Assembly (NCBI GenBank): GCA_950295325.1
Contig: OX485807.1
Span: forward strand, 1,366,501 to 1,430,500
Source of the DNA: Polytrichum commune
Taxonomy: Eukaryota > Streptophyta > Polytrichopsida > Polytrichales > Polytrichaceae
Direction of reading: 5' to 3'
Length of the DNA: 64,000 nucleotides
Position numbers and translations under genes: made by a program. The first letter of the stretch is position 1, and the number at the start of each line of letters is the position of its first letter. This document shows, one piece after another, positions 24,911-37,480 of the stretch. The notes beneath the pieces were generated by a model. It was given only the letters and a program-made list of their open reading frames with translations, was not told the DNA's origin and ran no database searches.

Positions 24911-26409
24911 CATTATGGATCTGAGTAATGTCATGTCCCTCTACAAACTTTCAAGGGAGGTGGATAGGGTCTAGGGTCCACGGTCCGCCACCTCCGGACT
25001 TATGATCGGGGACAACCGGCAATTAGCTACAAACTAACCGGTTGAGTTTGAGAAACAATCGGTGGAAGTTCAACACTGCATGAAAATTGCCAATCATTTT
25101 AGAGGAATTTATAGAATATACCCCAATTCAATAAAGGAAAACCGAAGGATGTCAACATGTAACTGGTTGGACTTGCAAACACTAGAATCTCAACCGATTT
25201 TGTCCAAAAATCTCCCCGATCACTGCTCTAGACAACTCCCAAAAACAAATATGAAAATTTTGAATCCCAACAAAAAATTGTTGTCCACTCTACCCGATTT
25301 CAAAAGAAAATTGAGAAAAAAAGTGCCCTTGCATTCTTGAAGACCGCTTGTCCATGTAACCCATCTTGAGTGCACTTCAACTTCAAGGTCCAAAATCCAA
25401 TATATGTTCACTTCCACTTAGTAAATAAGCTATTGACATGGAATTCATTGTTGAAGTGAAACTATCAACAAAGCATGTAATTAACTTGGAGATCTAAAAT
25501 ATTACATAATCCTCATTAGCATTCAAGTTATAGTTTTATGACTTACCATTTGAAAGGGTCTTTGTCATTCTAAAATGAAAATTACATTACTTCATTTTTT
25601 TAGTATTTTCATTTTTTAGTATTTTAGTTAATGCCTTCTACGTTCACAAGTATTTATAAACACTCACACTCAAATTAAGTGTGATTGAATGTAATTAATC
25701 AAGCTTTTTAAGCCACCTAAGCCTAAATAGGCCCAATTAAATCATAAATCATGCTTACCAAACTTAGTAAGCCTAAGTATTTTATAAAATGTGCTTACTT
25801 GAATTAAGCATGATTTTATTCAGATATGCGAAATGATGTGCTCAATTACACCTGTTTGGGCTTTATTACACATGATTAGGTTAAATGCACTAACTTGCAT
25901 CTAATCCGGCTTAATTAGTTCGAAAGTGTGAATACTTGTAGAGCCTAGGACTTGCGCTCAATTACCTTCAATTATGGATATTTACACTTAACCACATAAG
26001 AAACTTATTAATGAGTTTGAATGTGTATGGCAAGGTGAAAGTTGAAGGCATTAACTAAAATATTACAAAATAGAACACAGTCATATTAAAACACTAATTT
26101 TATGTACAGACACTCTTGGGAATTTTGGTCTGGCCAGTTGCAAGCTGCAAGGATTCAAGGCATCTAACTATCTCTTCTTCTTTTTTTCTTTTTTTTCGGG
26201 AGACGGCATCTAACTTATTGAATGGGTCCAATCAACGGGCCGAGCAAGTCCTGCACACGGCCACTTTGTACGTTGTCGGTAAATTCTGCATTCATTGTGT
26301 ACTCATGTTGGAGCACATGTTATTCGTGGATTGGGTATTATACACACGATGTCAGGACAATTTTTCAGGGCAGACTTTAAACCTCCATAACATTATTCAA
26401 ATCCATATA

Positions 26410-27516
26410 CACCCTAACCTTGATAATGTCACACCCTCCGTTTCACCAAAAAGTGTGATATAAACAAGGTGTGACATACTTGATAATGTCACATTTTGTG
26501 CATAATGTGATATTATCAAAAAATATGTAGAAAATCAAAATATAATTACAATTAAAAAAAAAACGAGACTTCAATGTTTTTGAATGTAAAATCTAATTCA
26601 AAATTGTGAATAACAACAAGAGCACATCATAATGTGTCATTGAGATCAGGTAAAGACCTCTCACTAGAGACAAAGAAGCTTCTAATGTCACATTGTTTTG
26701 TTGATGTTAAATGTGCAACACCAATTCTAATGAGTTTGTCATGGATTTTTTCCATTTCTAACAACTCATGAGTGCTGAAAATCTGAGAACCTTGGCTAGC
26801 CATAAAATTCAAAACATCTTTAGAAATCACACACGGCATCCCACTATGCCCGCATGCAGCACTTGTTCATCGATCAAGGTTGGTGCTCAATGAACAGGTA
26901 GAACCAGCTGGTAGTTATAGATGAACAAGTGAAGGTCAAGACTTCAGGAAAATTATTGATATCAACATATTTACAAGCAAGAGCAAGGACAAAACTTAGA
27001 ACCAAACATTCAAATTTGTGGAATGCAAGTTATAAGGGGAAGAAACCCACCACCACCACCAAGTTGCTGTGAGTCGAACAATCAGCAAGAAAAATCAGCA
27101 AGAAGTGTATCTGTGTGTTTGTGAACTTCCACCTTTGGCCTCAACTTACAGACAACTGCGAGTATGTAGAATTGAGCATTTGGACTCCGAAACACGTACC
27201 AAATTTGAAATTACACAAGGCATCCCACTATGCCGAAAGCATTGAATGAGAGCTCATTCAATGACCCCCAATATGCTTTGCTTTAGCCCATGCTCACCCA
27301 TGAACAATAATATCGAACCCATGCCCACCCATACAATCCATCCATACTTGATATTATCACATTTACACTACGGATTTTGAAAAAAAATAGTGACATTATC
27401 AAGGGTGATAGGGATAATAACGAGGGAGTTTTACACTATGAAAATCGGTTTCAAACTTTTAGGTGACAATATCAAGGTGTTCTATTAACAAGGGTGACAT
27501 TATCAAGGTTAGACTG
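26410..27516. mobile_element. Tc1/mariner (pogo-like) element, 1107 bp
   Basis: Terminal inverted repeats of 23 bp with two mismatches share CTAACCTTGATAATGTCAC, and the right end begins CAGT on the minus strand. Flanked by TA at 26408-26409 and 27517-27518. The undisrupted site is in the first block copy at about 24807. The motif TTGATAATGTCAC and variants recur several times near both ends. A TA target and CAGT end fit Tc1/mariner, and AATAACGAGGG near 27416 recalls pogo-type ends. The interior contains a further direct repeat (GGCATCCCACTATGCC at 26835 and 27221) that may bracket a nested insertion. Confidence 0.8.
26627..26839 (-). pseudogene. Possible transposase C-terminal remnant
   Basis: A 70-residue minus-strand frame inside the pogo-like element. 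Its STKQCDIRSFF segment resembles the short basic tail that ends some CENP-B/Tigger/pogo transposases. No DDE catalytic region remains. Assignment rests mainly on the host element and is tentative. Confidence 0.3.
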
Positions 27517-27523
27517 TATAACA

Positions 27524-27620
27524 ATGTTATGTGGGACTGACAATATTCCATGGAATATGTCCCACATACTATCTCAATGTGGGGAATATTCTATGAAATA
27601 TTGTCAATCCCACATAACAT
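27524..27620. repeat. 97-bp foldback, second copy
   Basis: Identical or nearly identical to 24814-24910, carried along by the block duplication; it starts seven bases after the pogo-like element ends. Confidence 0.6.
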
Positions 27621-27641
27621 CATTATGGATCTGAGTAATGT

Positions 27642-30600
27642 CATGTCCCTCTACAAACTTTCAAGGGAGGTGGATAGGGTCTAGGGTCCACGGTCCGCCA
27701 CCTCCGGACTTATGATCGGGGACAACCGGCAATTAGCTACAAACTAACCGGTTGAGTTTGAGAAACAATCGGTGGAAGTTCAACACTGCATGAAAATTGC
27801 CAATCATTTTAGAGGAATTTATAGAATATACCCCAATTCAATAAAGGAAAACTGAAGGATGTCAACATGTAACTGGTTGGACTTGCAAACACTAGAATCT
27901 CAACCGATTTTGTCCAAAAATCTCCCCGATCACTGCTCTAGACAACTCCCAAAAACAAATATGAAAATTTTGAATCCCAACAAAAAATTGTTGTCCACTC
28001 TACCCGATTTCAAAAGAAAATTGAGAAAAAAAGTGCCCTTGCATTCTTGAAGACCGCTTGTCCATGTAACCCATCTTGAGTGCACTTCAACTTCAAGGTC
28101 CAAAATCCAATATATGTTCACTTTCACTTAGTAAATAAGCAATTGACATGGAATTCATTGTTGAAGTGAAACTATCAACAAAGCATGTAATTAACTTGGA
28201 GATCTAAAATATTACAAAATCCTCATTAGCATTCAAGTTATAGTTTTATGACTTACCATTTGAAAGGGTCTTTGTCATTCTAAAATGAAACTAAAATTAC
28301 TTCATTTTTTTAGTATTTTCATTTTTTAGTATTTTAGTAAATGCCTTCTACTTTCACAAGTATTTATACACACTCACACTCAAATTAAGTGTGATTGAAT
28401 GTAATCAAGCTTTTTAAGCCAATTGTGAGCCCAAAATGGTGTGCTCACATGGGTGTTAGAGTTAGAAATCATTAAGACTTAGGATTTGGATTTGAGTTAA
28501 AACAACAGAAATATAAAAAGAGTGCAAGCACTGAGCTTGGGTTAGAATGGAGTTAATTGCGGATTTGGTATTTTAGTGTTGGAAGTAATTAGTGAGAGTG
28601 CTAAAGGCTGGTTAGTAGGTAGGGGGAGTGGGCTGTTACATCGAGAGTTTGAGTTTATCGTTCGAATTAGACACCGGGGTTGTTGGTTGTGGGTGATGGG
28701 CACTGTGCCCTAGCTATTCCCGGGACTGGGAGAGGCGGCAGTTGGAGGAGGATCCTCTCTCTCTCTCTCTCTCGTTACAGGGCAGAGGTAGGCTGAAGGA
28801 GACGGAGGGAGGGAAAAGGCAGGAGAAGGGGTTGCTGCCGGGGGAGCAGGTCGCTCTCAGTTAGGGACATCAGAAAGGCAAGAGGACTGATCACCGAGGT
28901 AACAGGCGGGGCTGGGGGGATGATTGAGAGGTGCTGTGGCACTACAGATGAATCGGCCGAGTTGAAGCTCGGTGGGTTGAGGATGTTACTTCAGAATGTG
29001 CACCTGCCGCCTTGGGAAGATCTGTGGGAGACACCACCACCGACTGATAGCGCACTGGCGGAAAATCAATAGGTACTTGCTGGATTCAGAATCACGAGGA
29101 TCTTGAATGACTATTCCGAAAATGCACCTGGCACCGGAGCATCGCTGCTGCGATCTGGGTCAGTGTGCGAGCTTAATGTAGCAGTCGACGGGAGGGCAAT
29201 GAACAATATCTGGCTGAGGGGTTTAGCCTCTGAAGCAAAAGCTGCTTCCCCGGTGCGGAATTTCGCAATCTGATGGCAGGGGCAGGGTCGAAGAGGTGCG
29301 TCTTCGGTGGTGCAGAGCTAAAATTGCGGACCATCCAGTGATCGGGGGGGGGGGGGGGTCGCGGACAGGAGGCATTTCTCCATTCTAAAACCTGAGGATA
29401 GTCAGCAGAGTCGAGGTGGATGCGGGTATACGAGGTTGGTATTTGCTGTGAAGGATCAGCGGATTGAGGAGGCAACGAAATTAACCTCTGTGGCAGCGGT
29501 CTGGTTGCGAGGAGGTTTGAGCTATGGGAGTTGGTTGCGGATTCGTCAGCAAAACTGGGTGCCTAAACAATGTTCTGGTGAGGTATTGGGACTAAGGTGA
29601 ATGGACCTCGTAGGCAATCGGAGCTGCCCAAAGGCAGGGCCCCGAGGCACATTGGTGCAAGGCAACCAGGAGAAAAGAGGATCCACCTCTGGTGCATACT
29701 GCGGCAGCTACGACAAGCACTAGTGAAACCTGGCTGGTCTCGGGAGCCTCAGTCCCGACCCTTGACGGGCAGTGACGGGCTGGCCCCTGAGCCGAACATC
29801 GTTTATTTTCGGAGCCATCACCGAGACTGAGGGCGAACTATGGTGGGGACCCGGTGGTTTTAGCAACCTATTATAGGAGGGGGTTAGTTAATTAGGCAAA
29901 AGGAAAGGGGTTAGACTAGGAAATTAGCTTATTAGCTAATTAGGGGGTTACCAAGTACAAGGTGGTGCCATTAGGAAGGGGACTTAGGTGGGAATTTTGT
30001 GTGTGGGGTTGTGATAAAGCATAGAAAGGGGGTAATAATAGAGAAGATCATTTGTCAATGCTTGTATTCTTATCATGCAATAAACTTGTGTGCCAACATT
30101 GAGGTGGAGGTTAATGGTGTGGGTAACTGGAAATCTGTAAGCAAGGGATGTGAGCCCCATGCCCCCACCCGGACTACGACGCATAAGGGTGGGTGGTTTG
30201 GCCTCACACCAACTAAGCCTAATTAGGCCCAATTAAATCATAAATCATGCTTACCAAACTTAGTAAGCCTAAGTATTTTATAAAATGTGCTTACTTGAAG
30301 TAAGCATGATTTGAATCAGATATGAGAAATGGTGTGCTCAATTACACCTGTTTAGGCTTTATTACACATGATTAGGTTAAATGCACTTACTTGCATTTAA
30401 TCCGGCTTAATTAGTTCGAAGTGTGAATACTTGCAGAAACTTAGGGCTTCCATTCAACTACCTCCAATTATGGTTATTTATGCTTAATCACATAAGACAC
30501 TTAATGAGTTTGAATGTGAATGAATACTTGTGAAAGTGGAAGGCATTAATTTTTTTTTAGATAAATAAATAAAACATACTCATATTCAAACAACAATTTT

Positions 30601-31020
30601 AGTTTCATTCTAGAAGGAAAAAATACTCTTTCAAATGGTAAATCACAAAAATTATAACCTCGATGCTAATGAGGACTTTGTAATATTTTTGACTTCCAAA
30701 GTTAATTACATGCTTTATTGACAATTTCACTTCAAAAATGAAATCCCAACCAATCACTTATTTACTAAGTGGAAGTGAACATATGTATTGGATTTTGGAT
30801 CTTGAAGATGAAGTGCACTCAATATGAGCTATAATATTATGGACAAATAACCTTTAAGAATGCAGGGGCAAACTTTTTTTGAAGTTGGACAGGGTGGGCA
30901 CTAGTGTTCGGTAGGGATTTGAACTTTCATATGTGTTTTGGGGTTGCCTGGGGGGTGCTAGATTGCGGGCCCTAGCCCCTATCCACCTCCCTTGAAAGTT
31001 CGTAGGGGGAGGTTTACCAT
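27642..31020. mobile_element. Long inverted-repeat element, copy 3, interrupted by a solo LTR
   Basis: The left arm from about 27650 (CTACAAACTTTCAAGGGAGG) and the right arm to about 31015 (CCTCCCTTGAAAGTTCGTAG) are inverted over several hundred bases. The interior interrupted at 28424 resumes at 30209. Without the LTR the element is about 1.6 kb. The left arm also carries an extra segment of about 226 bp (27712-27937) absent near 23637. No transposase frame. Confidence 0.5.
28424..30208 (+). mobile_element. Probable solo LTR, 1785 bp
   Basis: Begins TGTGAG and ends CTCACA, so TG...CA with a 6-bp inverted terminus. Flanked by 5-bp repeats CCAAT at 28419-28423 and CCAAC at 30209-30213 (one change). 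TATAAAAAG lies near 28513 and AATAAA near 30080, consistent with LTR promoter and poly(A) signal. A CT microsatellite at about 28755-28774 and a G homopolymer near 29345 lie inside. No protein-coding frame is convincing. The family differs from the LTRs at 12-17 kb. Confidence 0.65.
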
Positions 31021-32519
31021 ACGCCCTTTTTCTATTTATGGGTGAAATTTGGGGGGGGAGTGAAACTAAGGGAAACACAAACTATAGTATGGCACTTATA
31101 AATCTTGTTAAATATATGTGAGATCCAAAAATTGCATAAGAGACAGACTCCGATTTAGTTTTATAGGATTTCATAGATATCAAAATTTAAGATGCTTGTC
31201 CCCATCATTGGATGAAAGCACGTGTACAATGTCAAAGTAAGGCAACCGGATTAGATATGGCATCTTTGTTGTATGTCTCATAGTTGGGTTCGATGTCCAC
31301 ATAGTTGACTCTCCTATAATGATAATTAATTGTAAGTGTTTTGCACAAACTTCAACTTGTTTCCAACCCAGTCTTAATGAACTTTGCTGCAACCTTAAAA
31401 CTTAGCAATTCCATACTCTTAAATCCATATATGTTATGTGTAGGTGGGTATATGCTATTAGATCAACAAGTCCATGTTATTAAACTAGTTGGAATAACTA
31501 ACTGATCAAAAACTTATAAGACTCATAAGTAATGATCCAATCGAATGGGTACATAACAATTGTGGGTCTACAGTGATATGAATGGTTGCGAATTGGACAT
31601 GTGTGTAATGTTTCGTTGTCAAGGAAGTGTGGGGATGGATGGAGGATGTGTACGAGATCTCCATTGGTGGGAGCTTGTGGGTTTCTGGCTCCACATTGTG
31701 CTAGTTTTTTAGCTATATGGTTATGTTGTATGCACATGTGGGATCTCATTGATGAAACAACAATGGGTGGCTATGTACAACAATATGGCGTAGAACTACA
31801 GCGAGGAGGTGGCTTGAATAATGTCAGTGAGCCGATGTAGGATTGCAATACATTGGGTGGAGATAGGGGGAATGTGCCTACATATGAAATTGTATGTGAA
31901 TAAGTGGGATTGGAGGATAGTATTGTATGTGTGCATGTCCGTGAATTCATTTCATAAGTTGTTTTGGTGGTCAACGAATCATGCCGTTTTTGTTTGTGTT
32001 TTGGATAGTTGAGTGTATTTGTATCCAACCATGTTGGAAGCCACACATACCATTATGGAGCCATCAATGAATTGGCTTAGTGAGACGATGAATTTTGGTG
32101 TGCAAATTCAAGTGAAGGGGGTCATCAACTTTCCAACTTTTGGAAATTTTGGGTTGAATGTCATATAAACTTCAAGATAATATTCAAGACCCTAGTTTAA
32201 TCTAGTATGATCCAATGGGGATGAATCAATGTTTTTACTAAACACCCCCACCCTCAGTAAGATTGGTGGGGCCTCAACTTAATGGGCAAGGCATTTAGCT
32301 CTAATTCACCATATCACACTGCCACATAGCAATATCCTTTTTTCTTTTCTTTTTTCTTTTTAAAAATAGGGTCTCCCACCGGTATTGAGGGGGGGGATGA
32401 TGTGGGAATCCATAATGTGGTCTTTCCGGATATCAATGGTTAAGGAATGCATTTCTAAGATGACTTTTGTTGACGTAGTTGATTGTTGAGGGATAAATTA
32501 TATTTGCAGCAGATGATGA
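31021..32519. other. Unassigned intergenic sequence
   Basis: No gene, RNA or repeat arm could be supported. There is a pyrimidine-rich run at about 32337-32360. From about 32470 it becomes similar to the boundary of the DUF247 units. Confidence 0.4.
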
Positions 32520-33670
32520 GTTCAAGTTATGAGCTACTTAGCCCTCACATGGGCCTCACATTCATGTAAGTGGATGCAATGTGAATTTTGTAATTTTGGT
32601 GTTAGACTTGTTTGTAATTTTCTATCTATTTGTGTAAAACTAATTTAAGATCTAGTTATTTTACAAATTATGAAATAAACATTACAGTTCAAGTTCATAT
32701 GAACTTTTCATTCATCCTTTTAAAAAAAATTGTTCTTTTCCTCCGAAGCTTGTACATCGAAGGCCCATAGAAGGTCACTAAAACTCGAGCAATATTTCAT
32801 GTTTGAGGTGTTGCTTATTGCAAGGATTGGCCACCTTTAGGAGTGTGGACAACACCTTGAGCCAAAATTATTTCAAAATTGGCATTCAAGTTCATTATGA
32901 GAGACATGGTTCATATTCGGTAAATGAACTCCAATCACCTCTACAATAGGCAAATGAACTTTACATTTGAAAAACCAAATTCAAACATAGATGTCTTTTG
33001 ATATACATAGTTTGAATATGTTCTTTTCATCTAAATCCATGAAAAAAATGATTTTCACTAGCTGCCCCAACTTGAGACTTCAACTTCACAACCAATATTG
33101 AATCTTCTCAAATTTTGTGGAAACAAAAGATTTCTTCCCATACATTCACAATGGAGTTGGTTTTCACATATAATCATAAAATATATTAGGGCGCAACCAC
33201 GGTCAAGTACATGATTCCATTACCATGCACAATTTAACTGAAAGTGATTCAAAACTATATACTAAATTTGAATTTTTAAACAAAAATTTTTACAAACATT
33301 TGAAAAACACATTGATCGAAAAATCCAAGAAATTTTTGTTGATAAAATATTTTTTAAAATAAAATTCTACATATTTTAGAAGGCGGTGCAAGTAGTGTGC
33401 AAGTGGATATATCAAGCATGTAATTGTGTAAAATTTGTTTAAAACATGATAAATTACATTAAATTCATGTGTTGTACAATTTCTTGTAATGGCACCCTCA
33501 AGTTTATAATGAATTCAAGGAATATGGAAAAAATTCCAACTTCAAAATAGTTAAGGTCATGAAATCTACATCCAAAATTAGATTCAGCCATTACCTTTTG
33601 AGCAATACTTTTAATGATAAGTTTTGAAGATCCCATTTTGATATCCTATATTTGAGTACCTAACACAACA
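32520..33670. repeat. DUF247 unit copy III, left part
   Basis: Collinear with 1-1135 at high identity. Ends at the left terminus of the 15.8-kb element; the last four bases AACA (33667-33670) are repeated at 49510-49513. No gene. Confidence 0.75.
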
Positions 33671-33698
33671 AACACTATATTCGTTAAATTGAGACTTT
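33671..33698 (+). repeat. Left terminal inverted repeat of the large element
   Basis: 28 bases perfectly complementary to 49482-49509. It is followed by a short local inverted pair (TTGAGACT with AGTCTCAA, 33690-33711). Likely transposase recognition site. Confidence 0.85.
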
Positions 33699-34202
33699 CT
33701 CTAGTCTCAAATTAATATATGGATCAAAGAACTTGAAGAGGCCCGAAACTATATTGTCAACAATCTCAATTATATCATATGTTCTAATATCCCAAATCTA
33801 TGATGTGCGGACATAAGCACATATGGTAGAGCACTCGACACCAACTTCATCAACAAAAACACATTGGGTAGAGCACTTCAAACAAGTTTCACCCAAAAAT
33901 ATATATAAAATGATTTCTATTATTAGCATGTTCAATAGAATATAGACATTGCAACATACAAAGTGCATGTAATAAATGTATGTTTCTTCATTCGAGAATA
34001 TAGTCCCAAGCATAATAATAAGATGAACTTCAATTGCAGCTTGAAATATAGTAAATGGATATTCATCCAACTCCAAACAATATAGTATTCGTAAGTTCTA
34101 CCCAAACTCTGCCCCAATTTTGAAGAGCACACATATGTGTAATTTATATTGCTATAATTACGTATTAAACTATAATCATGCTAACACAATCCTACCAACT
34201 TC
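33699..34202. other. Left subterminal region of the large element
   Basis: AT-rich, no gene and no palindrome copies. About 33841-34200 is the part also preserved beside the decayed DUF7869 gene at 17931-18261, and probably contains the 3' untranslated region of the leftward gene. Confidence 0.5.
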
Positions 34203-37200
34203 TCATTCAACGTGGGTTGCTTCTTCTGCAATCCGAGCAAGGTTGTCTTTTGCAAAAGTTATGTACTTTTGAGGGATGGACACTGATCCACTATGGTGTT
34301 TCCGTGGTTTCCATGCTATGAATATGGAATCTGTATCTACCCAAGATGGACCGTGCTCAGAATCCACCTTCCACCGAAAGTTAGGGTTTGTATCCCAGCC
34401 TGTATAATGCCGAATCACATCTTCATTCCTTGCTGTCGGTCGATAGTACTCCACTTGTATTTGTCGAAAATGAGGGCTGGAAGTTACAAAATTGGGATTG
34501 GACAAAGCTCTTGCCACCCACACTGGCTTCGCATATGTCTCGTCTCCAGGACGCAAAATGAGCATATAACCTTCATGACAATCCACTGCAATGCGGAAAG
34601 ATGGTGGGGGACGACTACTAGCAGGCCCCACGTAATGGTCGTCCATATCAAACTCCTCTCGAACCTCTCCATTTCCCAAAAGACTAGGCTCTGAAGCTTG
34701 TACATCGACTCGTGTTTGTGGCCAAAATCCATGCCTCAAAGTATGAGGGCTATCTTGGTGGAGGTCTGCCAAGGCGGCACGAACACGTGTCCAATAATGT
34801 ATCCAACTCCCATAACGATGCCAACATGATCCGCCAACATCCGCTATTTTCAAACTCTCCCAATATTGTATGAAGCCTGATATACCTTTCAAAATATCCT
34901 CCAAATTCTTCATGGCTATTGGCTTACAAGGCCTAGGCTCCCCATCCGGTAACATGGTCTTTCCATCCGCATCCACGCGCCACACAAGAAGACCCTCCGG
35001 CGGGCTCCAGTCTTGTGACGTGCACAACAACTTGTATTGCATGGCCGGGACACCATCGTCACGCATATAGAAGCGGAATTGTTGTGCCTTCGTATGCCCG
35101 ATCAATCGGTGAGCTCCACTTCGAATATAAGGTTCTATAAATGCCTTGAAGTCTGGCACCTCCTCAATCATATGGGGGATGACGGGAACGTTCTCCAAAT
35201 CCATGTACGACTTCATCAATAATGGAATTGTAGGGAAATCCTCCTCCCGCAACTTCATGCTCCACCGCCCAAAAGATGCATCAATATCATCGTGCGTGTG
35301 GCCTACCAATAGGAAGGACACAAAAACCTCCTTGAAAATGCCTTTCGCAACCAACAACGACCAATATGCAAATACATATCTGCTTTTATTGTCCTTGGCA
35401 CAATTGTCCAATTGGACACGCAAAGTTGGAGGCAACTTCTTGGCAATCACGGGTTCATTGGGTGGCTCGGGCAACGAATGCAAGCATACATCTTTTCCAT
35501 CCAACACCGCTTCATATAAAGGTGTTGAACCCGTGTTCTCAAATAACAATCCTGAAGAATAGGCTGGTGGTTTCTCTAAATCACGTAAAAGCCTTGCAAA
35601 TGATCCTATCGTGTGGTTTGAATCCGCTGGATACAAATCAAGAGCATAATGAGCAAATTTGACATCACCGTGTCCATGTGCAATCATTCCTGCAATGCCA
35701 ACCCAACGTGATTAGCATCTATGTATGAATAAACCATTATGAAGGAATCCATGTTCTCCAGTACATCACGGAATAAAATACAACAACATTTAGGGTATGT
35801 CATGACATTGTTTCGAAGTTCACCTGTAACCGATACAGGCAACTTGAAAAACCCATCCGTGGCCTTGATTCGATTTGCAAAACATGGGGAGGCTGTTTTG
35901 GCATGGTCCATTTTGTCATGGATGACCGTAAGAACCTCCAAGGGCCTGGAGATGGACAAAGCTCTATTTGTGTAGTAATCATTACGGTGTGCCTCTTGCA
36001 TGTTTACGTGCTTGAAATAGTTCAATTGATGCGCTGCATATGACTCGGTGCCCATCGTGTGTGCATCCCGGAGGCGCTTCAACTTCTCGCAATTAGAGCA
36101 CCTGGCAAATTTGTCCCCTCGTCTTTTTGTAATGTATTCGCTAAAGTTTTGTTTCTTGATTGCACTCAATTTTGACAATGAAATTGGCTCCAACCCAATC
36201 TTCTCGCCAACTGCATTAACGTCCAACAATATGTCTTTCCATTTTGTGCCTGTGGGAAGAACTTTCTCCACAACCTTTTCACCGGTTGTGAGTGTGCGTG
36301 TTTTGTGCGGCATTGCATCGGCAAGAGGGACAATGATGGTTGCTGGAGTGGCCGTTGCTTGCCTTGTTGCTTCCCTAGGCTTCTTTAAACCCACGTTACC
36401 ATGGTGACGGGACCGGCGGCCTTCCTTGGCATAAGCAGCTTGTCTATAAAAGTCCGATTTCGACACACCGTGAATGGTGTACCATGCCTTACAACACACG
36501 TCTATGCTTTCAATGGTGATGACCTTGCGACCCGTCCCATTCACATGTATCGCCCTATGGACATCAAGTTTTCTTGTGGATCTTAGACGGAAATCTCCAA
36601 GCCACATTTCTTCGCGGATGACCTTCAATTTATCCCTTGGAAACAATTGGCAACAACGATGCACACAACAATCCTTTGTGGCAACTTCTCTAATGGACTC
36701 CTCCCCGAGCAACCTTTGACGTTTACAATCAGTTGCAGACGGAGCAGGACGTGCCAATGTATCGTACTTTCTTTGACCCTTGCGCGGCCGCATGTTTGAT
36801 TGTACCTCCTTTTCGATTTGCATGTGTCGTTGCTCATGTTCACGCAAGCTAACTCCATCAATTGTGACATTCCTCAATGGCCACCTGCGGAGGGAGAACC
36901 TATGAGTGGGATCCACCTCGGAATGAACGACCGACTCCAATATGACAACCCCAACGTCCTCAGTGCCAAGCGGGTTTTCATCAATGCAATCTTGCGGATG
37001 GGTGTTACGGCAAATCCCCTCCGCCACAACAACTCCACTATCGTTAAGAAGTATCACCTCCAAATTCACCCACGAAGCCCTTGAAAGTCCCGTACATTCA
37101 ACAATGGGACACTGCGGTACGGAAGACGAAGGTAAATCCAAATGATCTTCATCCGCACTGTCAGCCATAGTAGCCTCCCCGACAATGTCTAGGTCATCAT

Positions 37201-37267
37201 CAGATGCAGATGGCCAAGTGGCCATGTCATCAGATGACCAATCCCCTATTTCACTAAACCCATCCAT
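34203..37267 (-). CDS. DUF7869 transposase-like protein, 976 residues, two coding exons
   Basis: Exon A runs 37267-35824 and exon B 35689-34203, both on the minus strand. The 134-bp intron is GT...AG (donor after GTTACAG, acceptor TTGCAG), and splicing gives the continuous block SVTGMIAHGHGD and an in-frame total of 2931 bases. The N-terminal third is acidic and unrecognised. The middle has a basic stretch, a C-x2-C pair (RCSNCEKLKR) and VIHDKMDHAKTASP with a candidate first catalytic Asp. Exon B has RVQLDNCAKDNK (second Asp) and LVGHTHDDIDASFGRW (last acidic residues), an RNase H-like layout, followed by a DCHEGYMLIL to WKPRKH domain possibly binding chromatin. It matches proteins annotated DUF7869. 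A splice acceptor two bases before the ATG implies a 5' leader intron. Catalysis is inferred. Confidence 0.75.
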
Positions 37268-37480
37268 TCTGCCTACACACATGAACATTGAACATTGTCT
37301 TAAAATCACAAAAATTGTAGGTTCAAATCGAAGAACAAAAAAACCATCATATATAAACAAAATTGCAAATACTCAGTGCTCATACAAGTTCATATGACTG
37401 CTATGCCATTGGGCTTGTAAAGGTTTCGGAAGGCCAGTGGCCACACCGACACCCAGATCCCAACCACACTTAGAGGCTGG

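Larger units (their letters stand above)
24060..28420. repeat. Tandem duplication of a repeat block of about 1.6 kb
   Basis: 24130-25690 recurs at 25735-28395 at very high identity (24500-24805 is essentially the same as 26102-26407). The second copy is longer because of the 1107-bp element at 26410-27516. Each copy contains a 97-bp foldback and the left arm of the long inverted-repeat family. The high identity indicates a recent duplication. No gene. Confidence 0.7.

Noticed and set aside
29173..29830. Short frames in the 1785-bp LTR
   Set aside because: No conserved motif, and the region has LTR-type signals; frames of this length are expected by chance in GC-richer DNA.
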